Positions 51,355-62,420 of a stretch of 64,000 nucleotides of DNA are shown here, piece after piece. The notes beneath the pieces are model-generated. The model was given only the letters and a program-made list of their open reading frames with translations. It searched no databases and was not told the DNA's origin. The stretch is from Macrothele yani (Eukaryota; Arthropoda; Arachnida; Araneae; Macrothelidae): the NCBI GenBank assembly GCA_039090855.1, contig CM077022.1:70828971-70892970 (forward strand), given 5' to 3'. How positions within the stretch are numbered: position 1 is the stretch's first letter; every line of letters starts with the position of its first letter. The position numbers and the translations under genes are program-made.

Positions 51355-51925
51355 AAGCTCCTATCTTTTTACGCTTTCCAACCGTAGGTTGAGGAAGCGT
51401 ATATGCTCCAGCTTTGTCCGTCTGTCTGACGCCTGTCCGTCTGCACGATAACTCGCGTGCAAAATGGTTCGATTTCGATGAAATTTTAGTATGTGGTAGG
51501 GGACGAACCCTATCAAAAATGGACGAAATAGGGTCAAAGGTCAGGACATAGGAGCGGGATCTATTCAATCTCCCTTATGAGTCTTAACTTACGTAAAAAT
51601 GCTTCGATTGCGACAAAACTTTATCATGTTGTTTCGGATGAATATTGAACCCATTCTGTTTAATATAGTTGAAATGGGGTCAAAGGTCAGGGCACAGGAG
51701 CGAGATTTATTCCACAGTCATTATACTCATAACTTGACTAAAAATGCTTCTATTGCGACAAAACTTTATCATGTTGTTCCAGAGGTGTACTGAACCAATT
51801 CTGTTTAATATCAGCAAAATGGGGTCAAAGGTCAGGGCACACAAGCGAGATTTATTCCACAGACATTAAATTCGTCACTTGAGTAATGGTTTCTGGTATG
51901 CTGGAAAGCGTATGATAATCAATGC
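51355..51925 (+). repeat. ~145-bp repeat with GTCCGTCTG end
   Basis: Starts with AGGAAGCGTATATGCTCCAG and TCCGTCTGTCTGACG. Units share GCTTCGATTGCGACAAAACT, TTATCATGTTGTT, GGGGTCAAAGGTCAGG and GAGATTTATTCCACAG. GCTTC of consecutive units is at 51601 and 51746. A diverged unit begins near 51467. Non-coding. Confidence 0.65.
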
Positions 51926-51965
51926 ATTGCGTGTTTTTACTAACTTGCTTTAAAAACTACACTAC

Positions 51966-52815
51966 AGTGGACCAACTCCGATCGACACCCTACAGTGGAG
52001 CAACTCACGGGCACAATGAACCAGGGGGCTACAGGAAGTGTGTGTAAAACGACAGTTAGGTGAACCTTGCTGCGTATGGGGCCCTGAAGCAGACGGATGG
52101 TCACTGTACCCATGCTAACGAAGGTACATCGGCAGAAAAGGCTTACATTTGCACGGCAGTATCAGAATTGGACATCCTCTGAACGGCAAAAAATTGTCTT
52201 CTCCGATGAGTCACGTTTTCTGCTTCATCGAACGAATGGGTGTTGGCGTATAAGGCGGGAAACAACGGATAACAAACACTCTTCCACCATTGATGGAAGA
52301 ACACAAGCTAGTGGAGGCAGCGTTATGGTTTGGGGAAGTTTTTCGTGGCATTCACTGGGTCCCCACATACCCGTAGAAGGCAATATAAACCGAATTCGTT
52401 ATGAATCCATCCTTGTAGACCACGTACACCCATACATGCTGATTGTCTTCGCTGTGGCGGATGGGATCTTCCAGAACGGCAATGCGACGTGTCACACAGC
52501 TAGAAATGTCCGAGAGTGGTTGGAAAAGCACGATGAAGACTTCAAAGTACTTCCCTGGCCCCCTGATTCCCCAGACTTAAACCCATTTGAGCATCTGTGG
52601 GAACACCATGATCGTGTTGTTCGATGTATGGATCCTCCACCACGCACACTCCAGCAGCTGTCAGATGCACTGCAGTCAGCATGGCTCCCCATACCTGTGA
52701 ACACCTTCCAGCACCTTACTGAGTCACTCCCATCCCTTCTAGTTGCAGTCTGCGCAGCACACGGCAGTTATTGTGGATATTAGCTGGTGGCCACAATAAT
52801 GTGACTCCACGGTGT
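51966..52815 (+). pseudogene. Tc1-like transposase, family B3, 5'-truncated
   Basis: Only the 3' two thirds of a family B element. The 228-codon frame 52097-52783 is open from MVTVPMLTKVHRQKRLTFAR to AAHGSYCGY. First Asp FSDESRFLLHRTNG is present. The second motif reads FQNGNATCHTARN, where Gly replaces the catalytic Asp. SPDLNPFEHLWEHH keeps the Glu. The right terminal repeat (ATAATGTGACTCCACGGTG) is present, the left is missing. The long open frame gives no function without Asp2 and the DNA-binding domain. Confidence 0.9.
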
Positions 52816-53215
52816 CGATGCTGGTGTTTTACATCCAAGCCATCATCTAATAGTTTTTGTCCCTGGAAACATAAGTGGAACCATCTGCCCAATGGGGTTA
52901 AGTAGTCTTCTACTGATACGTCGGCGAGTGGAGGTAAGGTGTTCAAGTATTGATAAGGATTATTCAAGAGTTATATTTGTATTACTAGAGTTAGTGGGTC
53001 GAGCTGATTTTTGGCATCTGACAAGGTGAAGAATTAGTCGACGTAGTACAGGTTTTTCCAGAGGTTTTGATAGTCGGTGACGTAGTAGAAGTGGCAGAAA
53101 GCTGATCACTAGAAGCAAAGGAAAGAGAAGACACGTTGGATATAGCCGGAGCAAGGTGTTATATGGAAATATTAAAACTATATTTAAATTGTAACTTTTG
53201 TCGTTTTGTGAGCCA
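52816..53215. other. No recognised feature
   Basis: Spacer. The reverse frame at 52960-53283 has no recognisable domain. Confidence 0.35.
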
Positions 53216-53835
53216 GCGACAGTGAGAAATTTCCTCCCAGTCAGAAAGGCGCCAAGCGCAGATCCATTTCGGAGAAAGGTCATTCTCTCGCCGGACCCTC
53301 TCTCACGGACAGAAGGATACCACCATTTCTTCCCCAGCCGTCGCCAGAATCTCTCTCATAGCCGACGGGTATATGCAATGGACCAAGCAATTAAGAATTT
53401 CTTCTTACGTCAAAAAACACAGAACGTGTAAGGGAATGGGACAGAGAGGAGTCTTCATGGCGATCTCGAGGAAAATGTAGGAACGGTTTTGCTCGGAGGC
53501 AAGAGGACCAACGACGAGGTAGAAAGCGACAGTGAGAAATTTCCTCCCCAGTCAGAAAAGCGCCAAGCGCAGATCCATTTCGGAGAAAGGTCATTCTCTC
53601 GCCGGACCCCCTCCCACGGACAGAAGGATACCACCATTTCTTCCCCAGCCGTTGCCAGAATCTCTCGCATAGCCGACGGGTATATGCAATGGACCAAGCA
53701 ATTAAGAATTTCTTCTTACGTCAAAAAACACAGAACGTGTAAGGGAATGGGACAGAGAGGAGTCTTCATGGCGATCTCGAAAAAATGTAGGAACGGTTTT
53801 GCTCGTAGGCAAGAGGACAAACGACGAGGTAGAAA
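53216..53835 (+). repeat. Two 310-bp tandem repeats
   Basis: GCGACAGTGAGAAATTTCCT begins at 53216 and 53526. The copies are almost identical (TCTCTCGCCGGACCC, TATATGCAATGGACCAAGCA, CATGGCGATCTCGA) and differ by few substitutions. A third partial unit starts with ACGACGAGGTAGAAAG at 53822. The 125-codon frame at 53489-53866 spans the junction and resembles nothing I know. A recent duplication. Confidence 0.85.
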
Positions 53836-54456
53836 GAGATTTTCACACGGGCTTGTAGCCACATAAGATAGGAACGAATTCGGCGGGAAAAGCGTAGAGA
53901 AGGCCATCCATTACATCCAACTCCCGCTGGAAGTATTTACTATCCGATCTGACCAACTATTATTCCAATATTTCCTCTTCCCCCATCTGATAAATAAAGA
54001 TATGTGCAAAAGGAAACATCTGTCATAATGTTCAATTTTTAACTACTTGTTTATTTGCTTCCCTGCTCCAACGACAGGAACCTGCAAACGATTCATCTGA
54101 TAAGTTGGCGTCTACCACAATACTTGAAATAAATCAAGCCAACAAAGCACACGCGCCGCAGTCCTGGAAGACGAGAATTTCTCACACACAATAATAGTAG
54201 TCAGTGAGTCAGTAGTGGTTGCCATGGCAACACTAGAAAGGCGGCGAGATCGGTTTAGTGCGGAAAAGGCGGGAAAACCTCATATTAGCTTCCTCGAGCC
54301 ACCATAACCTTGAAACGAAGGTGCAAACTAAGTTCCCAAAAAGGTAACAAAACAACAAAAATGGCCCACAAATTATGGGGGAAACGAAAGAAAAACACTC
54401 ACGGATGAGTCACGATACAAAATGAAAGTCTTCTAAATATGTGGTGTCAGTGAATA
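53836..54456. other. No recognised feature
   Basis: Unique-looking non-coding sequence with mixed composition. No supported gene. Confidence 0.35.
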
Positions 54457-54749
54457 AACAAAGACATCGCTTTATCCACGTTAATCAACACATTGCAACC
54501 GAAAAATTGTTATCTGGTCACCGCTGGGATCGTATCATAGATATCTCGATATCTAGCAGAGTGCGTTCGTATTACGCTACGGTGGCCAACAATCAACGGC
54601 GCTATGTGTGCATATCGGTCAGATTCTGACATCACAAATCCGTAGGATGGGCTCAGCTACTGAGACGTCTCCATCTGGTGGGCATTACCGGATAACAATT
54701 TTTCGGTTGCTATGTGTTGATTAACTTGGTTAGAGCGATGTCTTTGTTG
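54457..54749. mobile_element. MITE with ~63-bp inverted ends
   Basis: Left arm 54457-54519 (AACAAAGACATCGCTTTATC, ACGTTAATCAACACATTGCA, ACCGAAAAATTGTTATC) pairs with right arm 54687-54749. Interior ~167 bp, non-coding. No clear target duplication. Confidence 0.75.
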
Positions 54750-54835
54750 ATAATAATTGAACTTCACACCCACACGAAAAACTAGCTGTTGTCGAGCAAA
54801 ACACGGGAGCGCTGAACAAACGCGACTTCACATGA

Positions 54836-55814
54836 AGGATTCAAAAGACGTGCTCATTGCAATCGAAAATTCGGTGTCTTGTTTCGTCTTTTTTTTATCT
54901 TACGAGTGCATACGTTTGAAAAAGGACGAGATAAAAGTTCGTTTATATTTCTTCTTTGTTCAGAGTTGTTCTCCGGAACTGGCATTTACTGTCTCTTTAC
55001 TTTTAAACAAAAAAAACAACAACATTGAAATGGCATTTATTGAGTAATCGCTCATGTATTGTGTGTTATAGGTGGTATTTTGAGTTTTACAAGAACAACA
55101 ATATGCATACACTATTCCTAACATCCATGCATTAAACCGTGCTTCTAGCTATTTATGCTAAATTGCCTGAATAACCTGTCTTGATTCAATGATACTAAGG
55201 ATGAATTGGTCGTGCTGCTGTCATAAACACATTTCTAATTTGCATCTAACGACATAGTAGCGTGTGACTGCGTTTTTCTTAACTGCTTCTCATTTATCAC
55301 TTGCAATTCATTCTTTCCCATGTTATTTTGACCCACGCAATGCACCCTTCTCTAACCTCAGGCGTTCTCGTCTGAATTTTTTTGTTTATAATTTTTTCTT
55401 TATGGATATTTGCTATGTTTTTTATGGTATTTTACTTCGAATCAGTCTCTGCGTAAAATAATCTGTCAGTGCCTATCCTATTTCATTTTCTTTTATTCAT
55501 TTTTGTTGATTATTTGATGAAAAAAAATAATGTTCATCAAGAACCATAAGGTTCCCCATATTTTCATATGTGACACTTAAACCAAATGAATCTTTTCCCT
55601 TTTGTCTCACTGAAATTTCCAATCCAGCTTTTCCCGAAATATTTCGAAAATAGCATTCATTACGTCGTAATCAGGGTAGTAGCTAGTGATGAATTTTAGG
55701 AGGGGTAATGTAGGGAAGGCTAGAAAATTTTTGAGTATTCATTACATTAATTTCGATCTAATATATTTATTTATTGAAAAAGTAACACAGGAATAGTGCT
55801 TAAAGGTTTATATA
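54836..55814. other. Box-repeat 5' end fragment, then nothing
   Basis: 54836-54890 carries GGATTCAAAAGACGTGCTCA and CGAAAATTCGGTGTC, the 5' end of the box repeat in reverse orientation. No boxes follow it. The rest to 55814 is AT-rich without recognisable features. Confidence 0.5.
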
Positions 55815-55820
55815 CAATAA

Positions 55821-56324
55821 GTGATCACTGAATTATGACCATTTATCTAAAACACCGTAGGTCCTCCTTTCGCCTTCAGTACAGCAGCTATCCGACGTGC
55901 CATCGATTCAACATACACTGAATTATGACCACCTACCTAATACTTCGTAGGTCCTCCTTTCGCCCTCAGTACAGCAGCTATCAGACGTGGCATCGATTCA
56001 ACATACACTGAGTGATCACTGAATTATGACCGCCTACCTAATACTTCGTAGGCCCTCCTTTTGCCCTCAGTACAGCAGCTATCCGACGTGGCATCGATTC
56101 AACATACACTGAGTGATCACTGAATTATGACTACCTACCTAATACTTTGTAGGTCCTCCTTTCGCCCTCAGTACACCTGCTATCCGACGTGGCATCGATT
56201 CAACATACACCGAGTGATCACTGAATTATGATCACCTACCTAATAGCTCGTAGGTCCTTCTTTCACCCTTAGTACAGCAGCTGTCTGATGTGGCATTGAT
56301 TCAATAAGATGCCGGAAGCAGTTG
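55821..56324 (-). repeat. Tc1 terminus in five tandem copies
   Basis: AATTATGA marks unit starts at 55831, 55921, 56022, 56123 and 56224. Steps are 90, 101, 101 and 101 bp. Each unit holds the terminal repeat (GTGATCACTGAATTATGACC) plus the transposase C-terminal end (CGTAGGTCCTCCTTTCGCCC, GCAGCTATCCGACGTGGCAT). Confidence 0.9.
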
Positions 56325-57293
56325 GGAGGCATGGTCAAGCTGTGTGGAATGTGGCTCTCAATGCAAGTGTGGAGGTGATTGGTGAATCCAGACGCCTGAT
56401 ATGATGTTCCATAGTGTTCCTCAAGTGCTCTATGGGATTGATATCGGGGGAGTTCGGAGGCTAATCGATATGCTGGAAGTCTGAACTGGGTTCCTCAAAC
56501 TATTCCTGCACAACGTTAGTCCTATGGCTCGGCGCATTGCCATCTTGGAAGACACCGTCGCTATTCGGGAAAATGTGCCACATTGCTGAATGTACAGAGT
56601 CAGCAAGCAATTCATGATAGTGGGCACCAGTCATACGTATTTCCACATTCACCAGGGATCCAAGTTCCTGTCAGGTAAACATGCCCGAAACCATACAAAC
56701 GCATCCGCCGGCTTGCCCTGTGGAAACCATGCACGATGGATCGAGTGTCTCATGTTGTTTGCGCTAAATACGTACACGGGCATCCACGAAGTGGACTAAA
56801 CACTCGACTCGTTAGACCAGCACACGACACTTTTCCAGCCATCCAACGTCCAACGTGCATAACCTTTGCACCAGGCGAGTCTTTTGTGCCGGTGAGCTGT
56901 GGTTAGGAGAGGATGTCGTTGGGATCGTCTGCTGTTACAGCACATACCTATCTGTCATGATCGTGCGCGTGTGCGACGCATCGACATGACAGATATTGAT
57001 CCAGGTTGACCTCTGTTGTATTGCGTAGTCAGCTGTTGAATATTGCTGCGTCTGTTGCCCTGTACGAGTCGTCGGACCCGGCGCTCACCTCTCAAGTCAA
57101 CCTTTTGTTGTCCTGTGAAATTTTGCCTCCTGGTCATTATTTGACCATTTTCACGCCAGTCCTGATGCACTTTAACTACAGCAGCTCGCGAACAACCCAC
57201 CAGTTCAGCCGCTTGAGAAACCGAGGCACCTGCTCTTCGAGCTCCCACAATCTGTCCTTTATCAAAGTCGGAGAAATCTTCCCGTTTACCCAT
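56240..57293 (-). pseudogene. Tc1-like transposase, family F3
   Basis: Starts MGKREDFSDFDKGQIVGARR with a clean helix-turn-helix and QQKVDLRGERRVRRLVQGNR to about 56955. Downstream frames are broken. Recognisable remains are VYVFSANNMRH, AWFPQGKPADAF, a degraded second-Asp region and WNIISGVWIHQSP. First-Asp and Glu motifs are not clear. Dead copy. Confidence 0.75.
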
Positions 57294-57341
57294 CACGCTC
57301 CGAATTTTGCTACTCACTGCTCCACTCACAACTTATATATA

Positions 57342-58539
57342 CACTGAAGAGCAATTGAATTAGAGATACCTGTCTAATAACGTGCAGCACCACCTTTCGT
57401 CCTGATGACGGCGGCGATTCGTCTCGGCATGGACTCGACAAGACACCGGAAGCGTTGGGAAGTCATGCGGATCCACGACTCATGAACAAGCTCCCACAGT
57501 TCCCGAAGATTTGATAGAGGGGGTCATCTCTCTCGATGGCATCACAGATGTGTTCGATGGGATTGAGGTCAGGTGACCTAGCTGGCCAAGGAAGCGAGGT
57601 CACGTCGGAGGAGTGTTCATCCAACCATTCGGATACAATTCGGGAGCTGCATTGTCTTGTTGCAGGATGAGGTCCCCAGTGGGATGTTGAAGACACACAA
57701 ACGGGAGAAAATGGTCGTCCAGGATATCCTGGTAACGTTGACCTGTGAGGGACAATGTCACACGTACCAGGGGTCCCATTTCAGTCCACGTAAACAGTCC
57801 CCAGACGAGAATGCCACCCCCACCAGCTTGAAGAGTTCCCTGCTGGCAAGAAGGATCCATCGCTTCATGTGGTTTGCGCCGTACTCGTATCCTGCCATCC
57901 GCATGTACCAACGTGAATCTCGACTCATCAGTCAAGGCAACATTTTTCTATATGTCTAGGGTCCAGTGGCGATATTCCGGCGCCCATGCTAATCTTTGCA
58001 CCCTGTGATGTGCGGTCAGCAGCGGTACCCTCGTGGTACGATGGCTTCTGTACCCCATAGCGAGGAGATGGTTCTGGATGGTGTGGCTGCTTACACGTTT
58101 TTTTTGCACCAGCGTTAAATTGCCAAGTGATTTCTTGCACTGTGACCCTTCTATCCGCTGTTACAATGCGAGCTAGCCGACGATGACCCCGCTCATCCAC
58201 ACGCTGTTGTCCACGGCAGTTGGCCCTTGCAGGGATGGTTTTACCAGATTCAATGTACTCCCGGTGCACCCGTGGCACAGTGGCTCGTGAAAATCCCAGT
58301 GCCTGCACGACTTCCGAGATGGAGTGACCCATTCGTCGGTCCCCGACAATTTGCCCACGATCAAATGCGCTTAGATCCTTCGTCTTACCCATACTGCGTC
58401 CGACTCTTACTGATTCCCGTCGCATCACTCCTTATATTGGCGGATCGCTGCATTCGTCATGTCGTTTCAGTTTACAGGGCCGCCCACAGCGCCACATTTG
58501 CATAACGCCAGCTGTCTCTAATTCAATTGCTCTTCAGTA
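57342..58539 (-). mobile_element. Tc1-like element, family E, copy 3
   Basis: Left terminus CACTGAAGAGCAATTGAATT, right complement with the last bases changed (CTCTTCAGTA). TA at 57340-57341 and about 58540-58541. Inserted at the 5' side of Tc1-F3. Confidence 0.9.
57374..58392 (-). pseudogene. Tc1-like transposase, family E3
   Basis: MGKTKDLSAFDRGQIVGDRR starts a 154-codon frame through the helix-turn-helix, GQQRVDERGHRRLARIVTAD and EITWQFNAGA. An A-run slippage (GCAAAAAAAACG) then shifts the frame. The catalytic part resumes at 57935: TDESRFTLVHADGR, GGGILVWGLFTW, LILQQDNAA. A gap after DNA is followed by PDLNPIEHICDAI with the Glu in a further frame. Two or more frame breaks. Confidence 0.9.
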
Positions 58540-58630
58540 TACTACGTCGGTCGACTGATTGCATCCTCTTGGAAATCACGTGGTCAACGGGCCGCATGCA
58601 CTTTTGTTAATAGTCATCAATAGTTGTCAT

Positions 58631-59240
58631 TTACAGAGTGTTTCAAAACTAATAGAACAAACTTTAAGGGGTGATAGAACACACCAAAACAAGCACTTTT
58701 CGTCTCTAGAATGCATGGTCGCAAGTAACGCGGTTAGGCGCTAGTGGGCGCTTTCCGTTTCCCCACACACGCCGTCTTTCGCAACGTAAATAACCATATC
58801 TTTTACCGGAACTTTTGGATGGGAGGACGTACCTTATTTTCCTTCAACAAGTCTTGCCTGAATTGATCCAGCATGTACCAGCAGCCGTCCACCGTAAAAT
58901 GTGGTTCCAGCATAATAGAGCGCCAGCTCATTTCAGCACTCAGGTGTCTGATTACTTGAACGTCACATTTCCAAGCCAATGGATTGGCCGAGGTGGACCC
59001 ATCGCTTGGCCCCCACGATCACCAGACTGTCCCCTCTGGATTTCTTTTCATGGGGACATCTTAAGTCCGTACTATACGACACTACCATTGATTCCAATGG
59101 GGAACTAGTCGCCAGACTTTCACTCGCTGCTGCAGCTTTCCGGAAAATGCCTGATATTTTCCACAACATATGGGCATCGTTACGTCGACGATGCGAAGCG
59201 TGTATCAGGAGTCGCTGTCGCCCTTTTGAGTAGCTTTTGT
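58631..59240 (+). pseudogene. IS630/mariner-like transposase C-terminal relic
   Basis: Left end ACAGAGTGTTTCAAAACTAA looks terminal. Frames at 58815-59108 and 58979-59233 give VHRKMWFQHNRAPAHFSTQV, TFPSQWIGRGGPIAWPPRSP, then LSPLDFFSWGHLKSVLYDTT and RRCEACIRSRCRPFE. This order fits an arthropod Tc1/mariner-like family with FQ.DGAPAH and PLDFFLWG motifs. The second Asp is Asn (QHNRAPAH), and a frameshift lies between the two motifs. The N-terminal domain has been deleted. Confidence 0.7.
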
Positions 59241-59856
59241 AAATGTAATTAATTTCAGTATTTACTTATAAATTTTTGCAAATTTGATGTAATTTTGTGA
59301 TGTCACGTTTTGTTTTTTATTTTGTCTGCAATAAAGCTTTGTTTTAATTTGTTGTGCCATTCCTGTCTTTGCGCTGCAATATATATATATACAACCATGG
59401 CCACCTCGTTCTTCCGATTTGACATCTCTCGATTTCATCCCATGGGGTTTCATTAAAGATCGAGTGTTTGTTCCAAGATAACCTGCAAATCTCGCTGAAC
59501 TCAAAACTCGAACTTTCAGAAGTGACAACAGATATGCTACTTCTAGTTAGGGAAGAAATTGACTTCCCGGGAGGAATGTCTGCAGTACCACAAATGGCAG
59601 CCACACTGAACCAAAATGACTATTTGGGATAAAACTTGATGTGTTTTGATACAGATTAAGGTCTCAAAAAATTCTATAAGAATTCTGAATAAATTTCTAT
59701 TCGCTTTCAAAGTTCTAAAGTACTTTTTGAATCAGTTTGTATACACGTAATGACTTGTTTCGCTATTGTATGGGACAGCAAAAGAAACAACATCAAGAAA
59801 GATCTACGATGAAATTTGATCCTTAAGGTGGACGTCAAGTAATTTTGCTTCCTATA
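59241..59856. other. No recognised feature
   Basis: AT-rich with a TA run near 59390. Two short reverse frames have no known domain. Confidence 0.35.
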
Positions 59857-61055
59857 CACTGAAGAGCAAATGAATTAGAGACAGCTGGCGTTATGCAAAT
59901 GTGGCGCTGTGGGCGGCCATGTAAACTGAAACGACATAACCTATGCAGCGATCCGACAGTATAAGGAGTGATGCGACGGGAATCAGTAAGAGTCGGACGC
60001 AGTATGGGTACGATGAAGGATCTAAGCGCATTTGATCGTGGGCAAATTGTCGGGGCCCGGCGGATGGGTCACTCCATCTCGGAAGTCGTGCAGGCACTGG
60101 GATTTTCACGAGCCACTGTGTCACGGGTGCACCGTGAGTACATCGAATCCGGTAAAACCATCCCTGCAAGGGCCAACTGCCGTGGACAACAGCGTGTGGA
60201 TGAGCGGGGTCATCGTCGGCTAGCTCGCATTGTAACAGCGGATAGACGGGCCACAGTGCAAGAAATCACTCGGCAATTTAACGCTGGTGCACAAAAACAT
60301 GTAAGCAACTACACCATCCAAAACCATCTCCTCGCTATGGGGTACAGAAGCCATCGTCCCACGAGGGTACCGCTGCTGACCGCACATCACAGGGTGCAAA
60401 GATTAGCATGGTCGAGGGAACATCGCTACTGGACCCTAGACATGTGAGAAAATGTTGCCTGGACTGATGAGTCGAGATTCACGTTGGTACATGCGGATGG
60501 CAGGATACGAGTACGACGCAAACCACATGAAGCAATGGATCCTTCTTGCCAGCAGAGTACTCTTCAAGCTGGTGGGGGCGGCATTCTCGTCTGGGGACTG
60601 TTTACGTGGACTGAAATGGGACCCTGGTACATGTAACCTCGTCCCTCACATGTCAACGTTACCGGGATATCCTGGACGACCATTGGCTCCCGTTTGTGCG
60701 TCTTTAACATCCCACTGGGGACCTCATCCTGCACCAAGACAATGCACCGTGCCGTCGCTCCCGAATTGTATCCGAATGGTTGGATGAACACTCCACCGAC
60801 GTGACCTCGCTTCCTTGGCCAGCTAGGTCACCTGACTTCAATCCCATCGAGAGAGATGTTCGAGGCTCTGATCCCCCCTCCATCAAATCTTCGTGAACTG
60901 TGGGAGCTTGTTCAGGGGTCGTGGATCCGTATGGCTTCCCAACGCTTCGGGTGTCTTGTCGAGTCCATGGCGAGACGAATCGCCGCCGTCATCAGGGCGA
61001 AAGGTGGTGCTACACCTTACTAGACAGGTATCTCTAATTCAATTGCTCTTCAGTG
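59857..61055 (+). mobile_element. Tc1-like element, family E, copy 4
   Basis: Termini CACTGAAGAGCAAATGAATT and right complement of CACTGAAGAGCAATTGAATT. TA at 59855-59856 and 61056-61057. 1199 bp. Confidence 0.95.
60004..61023 (+). pseudogene. Tc1-like transposase, family E4
   Basis: MGTMKDLSAFDRGQIVGARR starts a frame open to 60447 (helix-turn-helix, GQQRVDERGHRRLARIVTAD, NYTIQNHLLAMGYRSHRPTR). TGA replaces the Trp of LDMWENV. The frame then continues TDESRFTLVHADGR until a one-base deletion near 60626. A 21-bp deletion joins NPI directly to ERDV, removing HIWDAI and leaving a Glu in place by chance. Terminal KGGATPY, stop at 61021. Confidence 0.9.
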
Positions 61056-61072
61056 TACTATCCACAATATCC

Positions 61073-62014
61073 GATCCCGCTACAGAACTTCAAAATCAGA
61101 TCCTTCGTCAGACGATTGAAATTTAACAGTTAATCAAACCCCCAAGTATTCCCGTGAATCTCTCCTATTACCGGAAATCTTTTCGTCATATGGATACGGA
61201 AAAATGAGAACAGATGTTTTTTCTCCATTAGCACAAGAAAGGAACTGCAGAAAGGTTTCCAAAAATTCAGAATTTTTCTGGAGTGCGAAAAATCCGTAAA
61301 ACTCAAAGTTTCTTACGTCACTTTTCGGAAATAATTGCGTCAGAAATATGCTTCGTTAATTCACGAAAGAAATGACGAAAAGTTGCTGGTGAATTTCAGA
61401 ATTTTTTTTTTACAGTGAACTACAGACAGTTTAATTAGGTATGACAACATTTTTTCTTAAGAATTGGGAAGAAAAAGTGACAGGAAGAATTCAGAGACCA
61501 AAATGAGTTAAAGCAACGAATAAGAATATCGAAACTAAAAATTTAAGTACTATCATTGAAGCGTTTTGATCTTTCAATAATGATACAAGCAAGTTTATCT
61601 ACACTGCAAAATTTTTTCTGAAATTCACGCGCCACTTTCCGTCACTTCTTTCGTGAATTAAATTAACCATATTTCTGATACAACTCTTTCCGTGAAATGA
61701 CGGAAAGAAACCTGAATTTCACGGATTTTTCGTACCATGGGAAAATTCTGAATTTTCAGAAACCTTTCCGCAGTTTCTTTCTTATATTGACGGTAAATTA
61801 CCGTTTTAGAATTGTGTTAACGGAAAATTCTGAATTTTCAGAAACCTTTCCGCAATTCCTTTCGTATATTAACGAAAAAACTCCGTTCTCACTTTTCCGT
61901 ATCCATATGACGAGAAATAACCGGTAATAGGAGCAATTGGTGAGAATACTTAAGGTTTGATTAACTTTTAAATTTCAATCGTCTGTCGAATTTTGAAGTT
62001 CCGTAGCGAGATCT
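61073..62014. mobile_element. Fold-back element, ~350-400-bp arms
   Basis: Left arm 61073-61418 and right arm 61602-62014 are inverted copies: CCGCTACAGAACTTC / GAAGTTCCGTAGCG, GACGATTGAAATTTAA, GTCATATGGATACGGAAAA, GAAAGGTTTCCAAAAATTCA. The right arm has an 87-bp internal duplication (CTGAATTTTCAGAAACC at about 61746 and 61833). The loop is ~183 bp. No frame resembling a transposase. Confidence 0.8.
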
Positions 62015-62420
62015 AGATAGCATATCGCATGAATTTCGTTTATTGTGGCACAGGATATTTCTTCTTAGCTCCCCTATTTTGTGCACCAGCTATTTAACAT
62101 TTATATTGTGTTACTGTAAGAAACCGGGTACTTAACTTATTGCATAGATGGTTATACGTACGATGTCTATGCATCCGTTTTTGGACAACTGAAGACAAAA
62201 GCTATTGTTGTAGCTAGCAAGAGTAAATGAGTAAATTTTACATGTAGAAGCTTTTTTTTTTTTTTTTTTTTTTTTGTGGAATTATACTATAAAAAGTACA
62301 TTTCACCCTTTTTAAAGATCATTGTTGGCTTAAAAAATAAAGTTGCAAAGCATTTTGTTGCTTCGAAAAATCACGATGAGAAATGCTTAATTGGTGAAAA
62401 GTCTTCCTGCAGAAGACATA
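62015..62420. repeat. Old dispersed repeat, also at 26 and 30 kb
   Basis: 62015-62260 matches 26275-26520, and 62279-62420 matches 30055-30245, in the same order. A 25-base T-run separates the two parts. Non-coding. Confidence 0.5.

Larger units (their letters stand above)
55815..57341 (-). mobile_element. Tc1-like element, family F, copy 3, truncated
   Basis: The 3' end (left side here) carries the family F terminal words TGAATTATGACCACCTACCT, and they are repeated five times (55821-56324). The N-terminal side ends at 57341 where Tc1-E3 begins. The second terminal repeat is not visible beyond E3. Confidence 0.8.

Noticed and set aside
52097..52783. 228-codon open frame as a functional transposase
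   Set aside because: It lacks the DNA-binding half, and the second catalytic Asp is Gly (FQNGNATCH).
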